From Betaproteobacteria bacterium (GTDB lineage Bacteria > Pseudomonadota > Gammaproteobacteria > Burkholderiales > Rhodocyclaceae), in NCBI GenBank assembly GCA_016208415.1, contig JACQYB010000019.1, forward strand, positions 1-46,308: a DNA stretch of 46,308 nucleotides, read 5' to 3'. This document shows, one piece after another, positions 1 to 7,590 of this stretch; position 1 is the stretch's first letter; each line of letters starts with the position of its first letter. A program made the position numbers and the translations under genes. The notes beneath the pieces were generated by a model that searched no databases, had not been told where the DNA came from, and saw only the letters and a list, made by a program, of their open reading frames with translations.

Positions 1-56
1 CGCGAAAGCGACGGTATCAACGTGAGAAGCTCGAGACATGAAGATTAGGGTAGCGC

Positions 57-1121
57 TTATGCCCCCCGGGGGGCAGCGCAGCGTGGGGGCCGTTCACCTG
101 CCACCTCGGGGGGCAGCAAAGCGTGGGGGTCATCATCGTGTCCCGTCACCGTCAAAGCGAGAAGGTGCACCCCGGAACCGCCCAGCGCCTGGGCGAGGCT
201 GCTCCCGCCGCCGGCCAGCAACGCCTGCACGGATTGCTCTCCGGCCAGTCGCAGCGCCAGGCCGTCGGGACCGAGCTGCAGCCGGGCTTCCACCTCTCCC
301 AGGGCCGGCAGGTGCAGGCGCAGGCGCGCGCTCCACGCTGCCCCCTGCCCCTCGTCGGAAGCATCCGCGGGCGTTCCCTCGTCGGGAGGGACCACCGCGG
401 CCTCCACCCACTGCCCGGGCCAGACCTGGGCCTGCAAGGCGAGTTCACCACCGGCCGCCGCCTCCAGTTGCCGCGCCACGATCGGCGCCAGCTCCGGGGA
501 AACCGGCAATTTCGCCGCATCGGGCAAACCCTGCCCCACGGGCTCCGGGGAACCGGGAATGGCACCGCCCACCCGTCGCGCCTGCGGCTCGCGCAAGAGA
601 GATTCCAGCGGATACTCGCCCACACTCCAGCGCGCCAGATGCGCCTCATAGAACAGCCCGCTCTCGGCCACCGCCTGACGCAGCGCCGCAGCAAGACGGT
701 GCCCATCGGACGGCGGCTGCTCCAGCAGCGGGCCACCCCTGGCCAGCGCCGCAGTCGCACCTTCCCCGGCGGCCTCCAGCAAGGAACCGATCAGCCGACC
801 GGTGGCACTGAGCCGCGCCAGCGTCGCGTCGGCTGAATCCGCAGGACGGGCCAGGACAACCCCCGGGCGCCGCTCCACCACCGCAAGCTCCAGCATCTCT
901 CCCGCTTCGGCCCGTTGACCCTGGAGGTCGATGACCAGACTGCGCCCGCCCACCTGTGCCCGCCAGTTCCCACCGGCCAGTTGGGCCTCCATGCGGGCGC
1001 GAAAACGCTCCCCCGCCTCCAGCAGGGGCGCATCCGAGGGCAATGGCTGCACTGCCGCCAGCGGCTGCACGGCCGGCTCGGCCAGGCGGCGCAAGGTGCT
1101 ACCGAGGGATTGGGGAATCAC
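57..1121 (-). CDS. FliK-like protein (flagellar hook-length control family)
   Basis: 354 residues, GTG start with AAGG about 8 nt upstream. The C-terminal third (ARLRLHLPALGEVEARLQL and following) has the pattern of the FliK C-terminal domain, where parallel strands alternate with a charged helix; the N-terminal part is Ala/Leu-rich and low in complexity. It is the last gene of the fliC-flaG-fliD-fliS-fliT series, 48 nt after fliT. A fuller fliK lies at 31096, so this is a second, shorter family member of unknown role. The last about 12 codons (PPRCAAPRGA region) are encoded by a GC-rich dispersed repeat, so the original C-terminus was probably different. The family call is moderately sure; hook-length control itself is not implied. 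Confidence 0.65.
   Translation of the reverse strand: MIPQSLGSTLRRLAEPAVQPLAAVQPLPSDAPLLEAGERFRARMEAQLAGGNWRAQVGGRSLVIDLQGQRAEAGEMLELAVVERRPGVVLARPADSADATLARLSATGRLIGSLLEAAGEGATAALARGGPLLEQPPSDGHRLAAALRQAVAESGLFYEAHLARWSVGEYPLESLLREPQARRVGGAIPGSPEPVGQGLPDAAKLPVSPELAPIVARQLEAAAGGELALQAQVWPGQWVEAAVVPPDEGTPADASDEGQGAAWSARLRLHLPALGEVEARLQLGPDGLALRLAGEQSVQALLAGGGSSLAQALGGSGVHLLALTVTGHDDDPHALLPPEVAGERPPRCAAPRGA
61..130 (+). repeat. Two adjacent copies of a GC-rich REP-like repeat
   Basis: Two related units at 61-91 and about 101-130 share CGGGGGGCAGC followed by AGCGTGGGGG. The same core occurs at 36493-36515 and, inverted, at 13051-13211. Each unit contains a C-run/G-run inverted repeat that can fold into a hairpin. 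The repeats encode the very end of the FliK-like gene. This is a dispersed intergenic element and not a gene. Confidence 0.6.
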
Positions 1122-1169
1122 GGGCGCACCCTTGGTCGCGCCCGTGTGCCTGTGGCACCGCCTTCGATC

Positions 1170-1457
1170 CTAGCGGTGGGGGCGATGACCGAGGAAGGGG
1201 CTGAGCGCCTCCATCCAGGGCTCGGTGTGGCGTCGGACCTCGGCATCATCTGCAAGGATGCGGTGGATGAGTTGAACCTTCCGGGCATGCTCGTCGGGGC
1301 TGAGCGCCTCCCGGGTCGCCCTGCGCACCAGATCATCGCGCAGGCTGGCCACGTCGCGCTCCAGTTCGACGAGCCGCTCCCAGTCGTTGGACCTGGCGGC
1401 CTCGACCATCCTGGCGGAGATCGAGCGCATGGTCTCGTACATGACGATGGCGCTCAT
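1170..1457 (-). CDS. fliT: Flagellar protein FliT (FliD chaperone)
   Basis: 95 residues, almost wholly helical and charged, as expected of FliT, the cytoplasmic export chaperone that holds the filament cap protein FliD until secretion. Its ATG overlaps the fliS stop (ATGA at 1454-1457), so the two genes are translationally coupled, and fliD lies just upstream of fliS. FliT sequences are poorly conserved, so the assignment rests on size, composition and the fixed order fliD-fliS-fliT. In enterics FliT also inhibits FlhDC; nothing here shows that role. Confidence 0.75.
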   Translation of the reverse strand: MSAIVMYETMRSISARMVEAARSNDWERLVELERDVASLRDDLVRRATREALSPDEHARKVQLIHRILADDAEVRRHTEPWMEALSPFLGHRPHR

Positions 1458-1909
1458 CTCGCGCCTCCCATCGTTTCCGCAGCGGACGGCCTTCCGGCCT
1501 CACCCTGGGACTGCGAGCCCATCTGCTCCCAGGCGCCCTTGATGTCCGCAAGCAGATGGGACACCTCGGCGAAGGCGGCCGCGCTGTTGTGGCGGTTGGC
1601 GTACAGCAGCCGCGCGCACATGTAGTCATAGAGGGCGCCGAGCCGGGCGGCGAGTTCGCCGCCGGCGTCGTAGTCGAGGCTCACTTTCAGCCCGTTGGCA
1701 ATGATCTCGATGGCCCGCGACACCGCCTGGCCCTTGGCCGACGTATCGCCGTTCTCCATGTGGATGGTGGCCGTCGACACCGCCAGCAGCGCCCCCTCGA
1801 ACAACATGAGGATGAGCCGCCTGGGGTCCGCACTGACCACTCCCGTTTCCAGGCCTACCTTGGCATAGGCCGCCGCGCCGCGAAAGTTGGCAAGCATCTT
1901 CTTCGTCAT
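1454..1909 (-). CDS. fliS: Flagellin export chaperone FliS
   Basis: 151 residues. The start (MTKKMLANFRGAAAYAKVGL) and the block DPRRLILMLFEGALLAVSTA are typical FliS: a four-helix chaperone that binds the C-terminal helix of flagellin in the cytoplasm and stops premature polymerisation. LGALYDYMCARLLYAN is the third conserved helix. It lies 16 nt after fliD and overlaps fliT by 4 nt. The roughly 20-residue Gly/Ala/Ser-rich C-terminal tail is an extension beyond the chaperone core. Confidence 0.92.
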   Translation of the reverse strand: MTKKMLANFRGAAAYAKVGLETGVVSADPRRLILMLFEGALLAVSTATIHMENGDTSAKGQAVSRAIEIIANGLKVSLDYDAGGELAARLGALYDYMCARLLYANRHNSAAAFAEVSHLLADIKGAWEQMGSQSQGEAGRPSAAETMGGAR

Positions 1910-1925
1910 CCCTCGTGAATCACGT

Positions 1926-3356
1926 TCACCCGCCGCTGCCGGGCAGGATTGCCAGTTGCTGAGTGAGGAAACTGCTGGTGGCGTTCATGCTCGCGATCGC
2001 CGAGTCGAGCGCGGTGAACTGCGCCAGGTAGCGCTTCTCGATGCTGGCGAGCCGATCCTCCAGCGCGTCACTGCGACGGTCCAGGACGCTGATGGACTTG
2101 GAGATGCCCTCGGTACGGGCCGTCAGCAGGCCATCGCTGGCCAGCAGGCTGCTCACCAGAGTATCCACCTGGGAGGCATAGCCGGTGACGGTTCCGCTCT
2201 TCGCAAAGATCTGGCTGATGTCCTTGACCGGATCGTTCAGAGCCGTCTCGAGCCTGGCACTGTCGATGGCCAGCGAGCCGTCGGTCTTGAAGGTGATGCC
2301 GAAGTCGGACAGCCTGGCCTGTCCTTCAGCCGCACCATCGACGGGCACATTGAACAGCTCCCGCATCTGGCGCACCAGGGAGCGCACGCCGGAATCGCCG
2401 TTGAGCGCCCCCGACTTCTTCGTGGCCGGATCGTAGGCGGTGAGATCCCTTGCTGCCTTGTTGAAGTCGTTGTAGGTCTTGACGAAGGATTCAATGGCCG
2501 TCTTCACCGCCGCAGTGTCGGTCTCGACGTTGAGCGTGGCGTAGGAATCCGGTGTCTCCTTGCCCAGCCGCAGGGTGACGCCCTGCAACCCGTCGGTGAT
2601 GATGTTCGAGCTTTTCGTGATGGTCAGGCCATCGACCTGGATGATGGCGTCCCGCGCCGCGGCGGTCTGCGTCATCTGGCTCGCCCCCGCGGGGTTGTAG
2701 GCCAGCATGGAAAGCCCTGCCGCATCGCCATTGTTGCCGTCGTCGTCGGTCACGCTGATCTGCATGGCGTGCTCGGCGCCGCTGTCGGTGGCCGACAGCA
2801 TGAGGCGGTAGCCGGTGCCGTCGTTGACCAGCGTGGCTTTCACGGGGGAGTTCGAGTCATTGATGGCGTCGCGGACTTCATTGAGCGAGGCGCCCGCAGG
2901 CACCGTCACGCTCACCGCGTCCTCGTCCGGGTTAGGCGTGAACCCGCCACCACCATAGCTGCCGAAGGTGATGTTGAGCGTGCCGCCGCCCACCACCGTG
3001 TCGTTCGGATCCTCGACGGTGGCGGTCACCAGGCGCTGCGCGCGGGCGAGTTGCTGCACCTGTACCTGGTAATTCCCCGGCGCGGCGCCGGACTCGGCCG
3101 CCACGGTCATCACCGTCTCGTCCGACACCCCCGCCTTCATCGGCGTGAGCTTGGCGGGTGAGGACAGGGCCGCCGCCGCGGTCTGCAGGGCCGACAGCGC
3201 CCCCTTCAGCGTGCCGAAGGCGGAAAGCTTGGCGTCGTAGCCCGTTTTCTGCTTGCCGAGCAGTTCCAGCGGCTTGCGCTCGACCTCCATCAGCTTGGAG
3301 ACAAGACTCTTGACGTCGAGGCCGGAGCCCACCCCCGGCGCGGTCAATGCAGCCAT
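1926..3356 (-). CDS. fliD: Flagellar filament cap protein FliD (HAP2)
   Basis: 476 residues, normal length. The N-terminus (PGVGSGLDVKSLVSKLMEVE) is the classical FliD start, followed by the coiled-coil D0/D1 stretch. The central region (about 70-330) is the surface-exposed D2-D3 part with a Gly/Asn/Asp-rich section. The C-terminal about 120 residues (VDTLVSSLLASDGLL to the end) are the second half of the coiled coil. FliD forms the pentameric cap at the filament tip that folds incoming flagellin. It is 21 nt downstream of flaG and upstream of fliS, in one transcription unit. Confidence 0.95.
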   Translation of the reverse strand: MAALTAPGVGSGLDVKSLVSKLMEVERKPLELLGKQKTGYDAKLSAFGTLKGALSALQTAAAALSSPAKLTPMKAGVSDETVMTVAAESGAAPGNYQVQVQQLARAQRLVTATVEDPNDTVVGGGTLNITFGSYGGGGFTPNPDEDAVSVTVPAGASLNEVRDAINDSNSPVKATLVNDGTGYRLMLSATDSGAEHAMQISVTDDDGNNGDAAGLSMLAYNPAGASQMTQTAAARDAIIQVDGLTITKSSNIITDGLQGVTLRLGKETPDSYATLNVETDTAAVKTAIESFVKTYNDFNKAARDLTAYDPATKKSGALNGDSGVRSLVRQMRELFNVPVDGAAEGQARLSDFGITFKTDGSLAIDSARLETALNDPVKDISQIFAKSGTVTGYASQVDTLVSSLLASDGLLTARTEGISKSISVLDRRSDALEDRLASIEKRYLAQFTALDSAIASMNATSSFLTQQLAILPGSGG

Positions 3357-3377
3357 TTCGTCGTCCTTGCCCGCGCC

Positions 3378-3743
3378 TCAGGCGCGCTGCCTGATCAGCA
3401 GACCCTGGAGCTTGTCGATGGCGTGGGCAATGTCCAGCACCTCCTCCGCGGGGATCTGGCGGATGAGCTCATCCGTCTTCACGTCCAGCACCTTGACCAC
3501 GGTTCGGCCTGTGGTGTCGTCGATGGAAAACCGCAGATCGCGGGCCACCGGTTCCACCACCATGGCCACCGCGTCCACCGCCTGCTGAAGTTGCGCCGTG
3601 CGTACCACCCTGTCTTGCGTCGACTGGGCCAGCTCGTGTTGCACCTCGGCCGTCTGGACTGCGGCCTCGGCGTGCAGCGACGGACGTGCAAAGTCCATGC
3701 CGTGGGACGCCGTTGCGGCAGCTCCAATGTATTCGATGCCCAT
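3378..3743 (-). CDS. flaG: FlaG family flagellar protein
   Basis: 121 residues. The C-terminal half carries the FlaG pattern: LRFSIDDTTGRTVVKVLDVK followed by TDELIRQIPAEEVL and a final helix. FlaG is a small accessory protein usually coded between flagellin and fliD in polar flagellates; its loss in several bacteria lengthens filaments. Here it sits 74 nt after fliC and 21 nt before fliD. The N-terminal 50 residues are variable. A weak inverted repeat (3772-3778 with 3794-3800) lies between fliC and flaG without a T-run, so it may be an attenuator and not a full terminator. Confidence 0.88.
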   Translation of the reverse strand: MGIEYIGAAATASHGMDFARPSLHAEAAVQTAEVQHELAQSTQDRVVRTAQLQQAVDAVAMVVEPVARDLRFSIDDTTGRTVVKVLDVKTDELIRQIPAEEVLDIAHAIDKLQGLLIRQRA

Positions 3744-3817
3744 GGTTCAACTCCCGAAAGTTGCCTGGTCAGCGCGGGCGCTCTTGCGACCCACCCGCGC
3801 CGGCCTTTGCTGGGCGC

Positions 3818-4648
3818 TTAGCCGCGCAGCAGCGTCAGCACGTTGTTGGGGGCAGCGTTGGCCTGGGCCAGCATTGCGGTACCCGCCTGCTGCAGGATCT
3901 GGGAACGGGTCATGTTGGCGGTCTCCGACGCGAAGTCCGCATCCATGATCCGGCCGCGCGCCGCACTGAGGTTCTCGGCCGAGACCTGAAGGTTGCTGAC
4001 CACGCTCTCGAAACGGTTCTGCGTGGCACCCCATGTGGCGCGAGCCGTGGTCACCGCATCAATCGCGGTGTCGAGCGCCGTGATGGCCGCAGTGGCGTTT
4101 GCGGGAGTGGCGCCGTCGATTGAGAGGGCTGCCACGGCGGTGTCGGTGGCCGACAGGTTGGCCGTGGTGACGGTAATCGTGTCCTGGGCCGCGTTGCCGG
4201 AACCGACCTGGAACGCCAGCGCGGTCGCCGCGTTGAGCAGGTTGGTGCCGTTGAACGTGGTGCCGCCGACGAGCCGGGTCACTTCCGCCTGGAGTTCCCC
4301 GAATTCCGCATCCAGGTTGGTGCGATCGCCGGTGCTGTTGGTGGCGTTCTTCGACTGGACCGCGAGTTCGCGCATACGCTGCAGGGCGTCGCCGATCTTG
4401 CCGATGGCCCCTTCCGCCGTCTGCGCCAGCGAAATGGCGTCGTTGGAGTTGCGGATGGCCACGTTCATGCCCTTGACCTGGGCGTTCATCCGTTCGGCGA
4501 TGGCCAGGCCGGCGGCATCGTCCTTGGCGCTGTTGACCCGAAGACCCGAGGACAGGCGCTGCAGCGAGGTGGCCAGCGAGCTCTGGGAGGTATTCAGGTT
4601 GCGCTGCGCGTTCAAGGATGCGACGTTGGTGTTGATCATTTGAGGCAT
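3818..4648 (-). CDS. fliC: Flagellin
   Basis: 276 residues. The start at 4648 (MPQMINTNVASLNAQRNLNT) is set by the conserved flagellin N-terminus and by AGGAG 7-8 nt upstream; a longer reading to 4699 has no support. D0/D1 helices are at both ends (RLSSGLRVNSAKDDAAGLAI and, at the C-terminus, ILQQAGTAMLAQANAAPNNV then LTLLRG). The variable outer domain is only about 90 residues, so this is a short flagellin of the type common in polar betaproteobacterial flagella. It is the first gene of the unit that continues with flaG, fliD, fliS and fliT, and has its own sigma-28-type promoter. Confidence 0.97.
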   Translation of the reverse strand: MPQMINTNVASLNAQRNLNTSQSSLATSLQRLSSGLRVNSAKDDAAGLAIAERMNAQVKGMNVAIRNSNDAISLAQTAEGAIGKIGDALQRMRELAVQSKNATNSTGDRTNLDAEFGELQAEVTRLVGGTTFNGTNLLNAATALAFQVGSGNAAQDTITVTTANLSATDTAVAALSIDGATPANATAAITALDTAIDAVTTARATWGATQNRFESVVSNLQVSAENLSAARGRIMDADFASETANMTRSQILQQAGTAMLAQANAAPNNVLTLLRG

Positions 4649-4661
4649 TTTGTTTCTCCTA

Positions 4662-4681
4662 TCAAGATTGAGTGGTCTTGA
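4662..4681 (-). promoter_or_regulatory. Stem-loop just upstream of the fliC ribosome binding site
   Basis: A perfect inverted repeat TCAAGA-N8-TCTTGA lies directly before the AGGAGA Shine-Dalgarno at 4655-4660 in the fliC leader. It could control translation by protein or RNA binding; this is inferred from position only. Confidence 0.4.
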
Positions 4682-4739
4682 CAGCAGTGGCGCCCCCAAG
4701 CCGCCGTTTGGGTGAGCGTTGTTGCCGCCGTCAAGGCAA

Positions 4740-4767
4740 ATATCGGATGGCCGGGACTAGAACTTGA
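4740..4767 (-). promoter_or_regulatory. Sigma-28 (FliA)-type promoter of fliC
   Basis: On the minus strand TCAAGTTC (4767-4760), a 12-nt spacer, then TCCGATAT (4747-4740). This matches TAAAGTTT-N11-GCCGATAA at 6 of 8 positions in each box, with a spacer one base longer. It gives a leader of about 85 nt before the fliC ATG. Confidence 0.65.
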
Positions 4768-5047
4768 GGTGTAATTCGTGAAACTGAGGGCTTTTCATCC
4801 GCTTATTCCCGTGAAGCGCAAAGCGCTTCGGCCCTCACGCATCGCGTGAGTCGCCCCCGGGCCGGAACCAGGCACGCCCGTCCTTCATGGAGCCGGAGCA
4901 CGGCGTGGCGTGAGGTGCAGCCCGGACATGGGCACGTCACATCTGCAAGCTGGGGAAAGGTCCGCCGCGATGCCGGATCAGGCTGCGACGGCCGACCGGG
5001 TTCAGACGGCAACGCCGGTGCGCTTCGGGCGCGACCGGCGATCCCGA
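4768..5047. other. Intergenic region between fliC promoter and diguanylate cyclase gene
   Basis: I see no credible gene here. It holds two neighbouring perfect hairpins, GAAGCGC-AAA-GCGCTTC (4813-4829) and CTCACGC-ATC-GCGTGAG (4834-4850), lying about 200 nt past the stop codon of the upstream minus-strand gene. There is no T-run after them, so they may protect a transcript 3' end or act in Rho-dependent termination, but that is a guess. Confidence 0.5.
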
Positions 5048-6859
5048 TCAGGCGGCAACCGCTTCCGGCTGCTGCGCCGGCGCGGCGGGTACCGGGGCCG
5101 CGATGACGCGGTTCTTGCCGGCGCGCTTGGCCTGATACATGGCACCGTCGGCGCGGGCCAGGGAGGCTTCCTTGGTCTCGTCCGACACCATCTGCGTCAC
5201 GCCGGCGCTGAAGGTAATGAGCACGCGGTTTTGTTCGCGCATGAAGTAGGTCTTGGTCAGTTCGCGCTGCAGGCGGATGAGCACCGTCACCGCGTTGGCC
5301 AGTTCGGTGTCCGGCAGCAGGATTACGAACTCCTCGCCGCCGTAGCGCGACACGCTGTCCTGGCCGCGCAGCGCCTTGCGCACGACGTTGGCGAGGTGGA
5401 CCAGCGCCTCGTCACCGACCAGATGGCCGTGGGTGTCGTTGAGCTGCTTGAAGTTGTCCACATCCAGGATGGCCACGGACAGCGGTGCGCCACGCCGGCG
5501 CGCGCGGCCCATTTCGCGCTCCATGGCCTCGTCCATGCCCTTGCGGTTGAGCGTGCCGGTGAGATGGTCCACGCGCACCAGTTCGCTGGCCTGGGCGAGC
5601 TGGTTTTGCAGCGTGCGGATCTGCTCGTCGGCCTCGTTCACGCGCTGGCGAAGGCCCTGCATGTCGGAGTGTGAGCTCTCCACCCGCACCTGGATCGAGC
5701 GGGTCTCCTGCATCACCTGTTCCACCACCTCGCCCAGTTCGGAGATGTCGGCGGCCGAACTGATGCGCTCGGCGCACACCCCCAGCTTGGCGCCGTAATC
5801 GCCAGTGGTCGCGGATACGCTGGCCAGGTGTTCGACAAAGCCCGCCAGCATGCTCTTGATGCGTTCGCGCGCCTCCGTCAGCTCGTTCTTCATCGCACTT
5901 TGCTTGCGGATGACGTCGGTGAGATGGCGCTCCAGATCCTCCAGACGCCCCAGGTTGATGGGGCCGGAGAACTCCTCGCGAAGCATGGACACCTGGCCAT
6001 GCAGCCATTCATCGTCGATGGCCAGCTCGCCCACGTTGTCGATGAGCAGCTGGAGCAGGCGCAGCATCCCGTCCTTGATCTCGCTCTGGTCCTCCACCGC
6101 CCATTGCAGCCGGGCGGCGAACTGGCCGAGACGCTCGCCCAGGGCGTTCAGGGATCGCGCGTCGGCGCTGGCACGCACCGCGCCGGCGAGCGTCGCCGCA
6201 TCCCCGGCCAGTTCGGAGTGATCGCCCTGCAGGGCGGTGCCGGTTCGCTCCAGCAAGTGGGCGATCAGGTGCTGGACGTTGTGGACGTAGGTTTCCGATG
6301 CGGCCGACGCGTTTGCCGTGGCCCGCGTGTCCGCCGAGGCTGACCCGACAATGCCCTCCGGCGAAGATCCCGCGGCCACTTTCGGATACTCGGCCCATGA
6401 GCGCGTCAGCCCCTGTATCCGCGACAGCAGGGTCTGGGAATTCTCGCCGCACGACTCCAGCACATGCTCCAGCGCGCTGCGCTTTTGCTCCCGCGTCAGG
6501 CCCTCGTGGCACGCGTCGACCTGCACCAGCAGGTCGCGCAGGCTCGCGCCCCAGGGCTGCGGCGCATTTCCCAGCCCCTCGCTCAAGGTGACCAGCGCAC
6601 GCCGCAGCGTCGCCCAGTCGTGGTCCACCACCGCGGCGTCCAGTTGCCGGGCAAAGCGCAATTGTTCAGGGGTGGCCCGCGGCAGCGAGCCGCAGATGGC
6701 GCGCAGGGCCTTTTCCGGAAACCAGTCCGAGGCCGCCGCCACACCCGCGATTTCGTGGTAGAGCGCCCGATAGTTGTCGGGCGTCGGCGCCACGCGACGC
6801 AGCGCCATCTGGTGCAGCGCTTCCCGTGCGATTTCCGAGGGTTGTGCGGGGTGAGACAT
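5048..6859 (-). CDS. Diguanylate cyclase (GGDEF domain)
   Basis: 603 residues. The C-terminal GGDEF domain (about 430-590) has the active-site motif GGEEF at about 507-511, and an RxxD inhibitory site (RGQD) exactly five residues before it, so product inhibition by c-di-GMP is expected. No EAL domain, no membrane segment, no signal peptide. The long N-terminal part is helical and carries a coiled coil before the GGDEF domain; I do not recognise a named sensor domain in it. The start at 6859 has AGAGGA 7 nt upstream; a longer start at 6889 would lie inside the -10 box of the sigma-28-type promoter. It is likely co-regulated with late flagellar genes and so links flagellar assembly to c-di-GMP. 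Confidence 0.92.
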   Translation of the reverse strand: MSHPAQPSEIAREALHQMALRRVAPTPDNYRALYHEIAGVAAASDWFPEKALRAICGSLPRATPEQLRFARQLDAAVVDHDWATLRRALVTLSEGLGNAPQPWGASLRDLLVQVDACHEGLTREQKRSALEHVLESCGENSQTLLSRIQGLTRSWAEYPKVAAGSSPEGIVGSASADTRATANASAASETYVHNVQHLIAHLLERTGTALQGDHSELAGDAATLAGAVRASADARSLNALGERLGQFAARLQWAVEDQSEIKDGMLRLLQLLIDNVGELAIDDEWLHGQVSMLREEFSGPINLGRLEDLERHLTDVIRKQSAMKNELTEARERIKSMLAGFVEHLASVSATTGDYGAKLGVCAERISSAADISELGEVVEQVMQETRSIQVRVESSHSDMQGLRQRVNEADEQIRTLQNQLAQASELVRVDHLTGTLNRKGMDEAMEREMGRARRRGAPLSVAILDVDNFKQLNDTHGHLVGDEALVHLANVVRKALRGQDSVSRYGGEEFVILLPDTELANAVTVLIRLQRELTKTYFMREQNRVLITFSAGVTQMVSDETKEASLARADGAMYQAKRAGKNRVIAAPVPAAPAQQPEAVAA

Positions 6860-6887
6860 GGGGCGTCCTCTACAGTCGATGACGCCC

Positions 6888-6915
6888 ATTACGGCCCGGG
6901 GAAGGTCCTACTTTA
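6888..6915 (-). promoter_or_regulatory. Sigma-28-type promoter of the diguanylate cyclase gene
   Basis: Minus strand TAAAGTAG (6915-6908), 12-nt spacer, GCCGTAAT (6895-6888). The -35 box keeps TAAAGT and the -10 box keeps GCCG. Transcription would begin near 6881, 22 nt before the chosen ATG. Confidence 0.55.
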
Positions 6916-6927
6916 GTGCCGCGGCCC

Positions 6928-7569
6928 TTACTCCACCAGGCCGAACTTGAGGCCGTAGTGGGTCAACTCGGCGTTGTTCTTGAGCTTCATCTTCTCGAGG
7001 ATGCGGGAGCGATAGACGCTCACGGTCTTGACGCTGAGATTGAGTTCCTCGGCAATCTCCGACAGGCGCTTGCCCGAGGCGATCAGGCACAGGGTCTGGT
7101 ACTCCCGGTCGGAGAGCTTTTCGTGGGGCGCCCGGTCCGTGTCCTCGCCGATGGCGTTGGCCAGTTGCTCGGCCAGCGTCGGACTGATGTACTTCTTGCC
7201 GCCGAACACCTGGCGGATGGCCGTCACCAGTTGCTCCGGCGCACTGCCCTTGGTCAGGTAGCCCGAGGCCCCGGACTTGAGCGCGCGGATGGCGTAGTGC
7301 TCCTCCGGGTGCATGCTGAGGATCAGCACCGGCATGCGCGGATGCTCCTTCTTGATGAGCTTGAGGGCGTCGATGCCGTTGCGCTCCGGCATGGACACAT
7401 CCAGCACCACCAGGTCGATGTTGCCGTTGCGCGCGAGATGGGTGGCCTCCACGCCGTTGTCGGCCTCGGCCGCCACCTCGATGTCGTCGGTGTCCGCCAG
7501 GATGTGGCGCAGCCCCTGACGCACGATGGTGTGGTCGTCGGCGATCAGCACGCGGATTCTACTTGCCAT
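6928..7569 (-). CDS. NarL/FixJ-type response regulator
   Basis: 213 residues from the ATG at 7569; an upstream TTG at 7578 is also possible and has a GAGGGG in reach. Receiver domain 1-120 with acidic pair DD (11-12) and phospho-acceptor Asp57 (VVLDVSMPERN). C-terminal LuxR-type helix-turn-helix from about 150 (LSDREYQTLCLIASGKRLSE, then VKTVSVYRSRILEKMKL). It follows the histidine kinase gene by about 20 nt and is almost certainly its partner. The target genes cannot be read from the sequence; similar pairs control respiration, secretion or biofilm traits. Confidence 0.9.
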   Translation of the reverse strand: MASRIRVLIADDHTIVRQGLRHILADTDDIEVAAEADNGVEATHLARNGNIDLVVLDVSMPERNGIDALKLIKKEHPRMPVLILSMHPEEHYAIRALKSGASGYLTKGSAPEQLVTAIRQVFGGKKYISPTLAEQLANAIGEDTDRAPHEKLSDREYQTLCLIASGKRLSEIAEELNLSVKTVSVYRSRILEKMKLKNNAELTHYGLKFGLVE

Positions 7570-7590
7570 AGCAACCAAGGCTAATGCCCC

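Noticed and set aside
1-40. Possible start of a further minus-strand gene (ATG at 40) after the FliK-like gene
   Set aside because: Only about 13 codons are visible, with no ribosome site and no family match; cannot be supported.
4803-5012. 69-codon minus-strand frame upstream of fliC
   Set aside because: Low-complexity Arg/Pro/Ser reading over two hairpins, no ribosome site and no family match.
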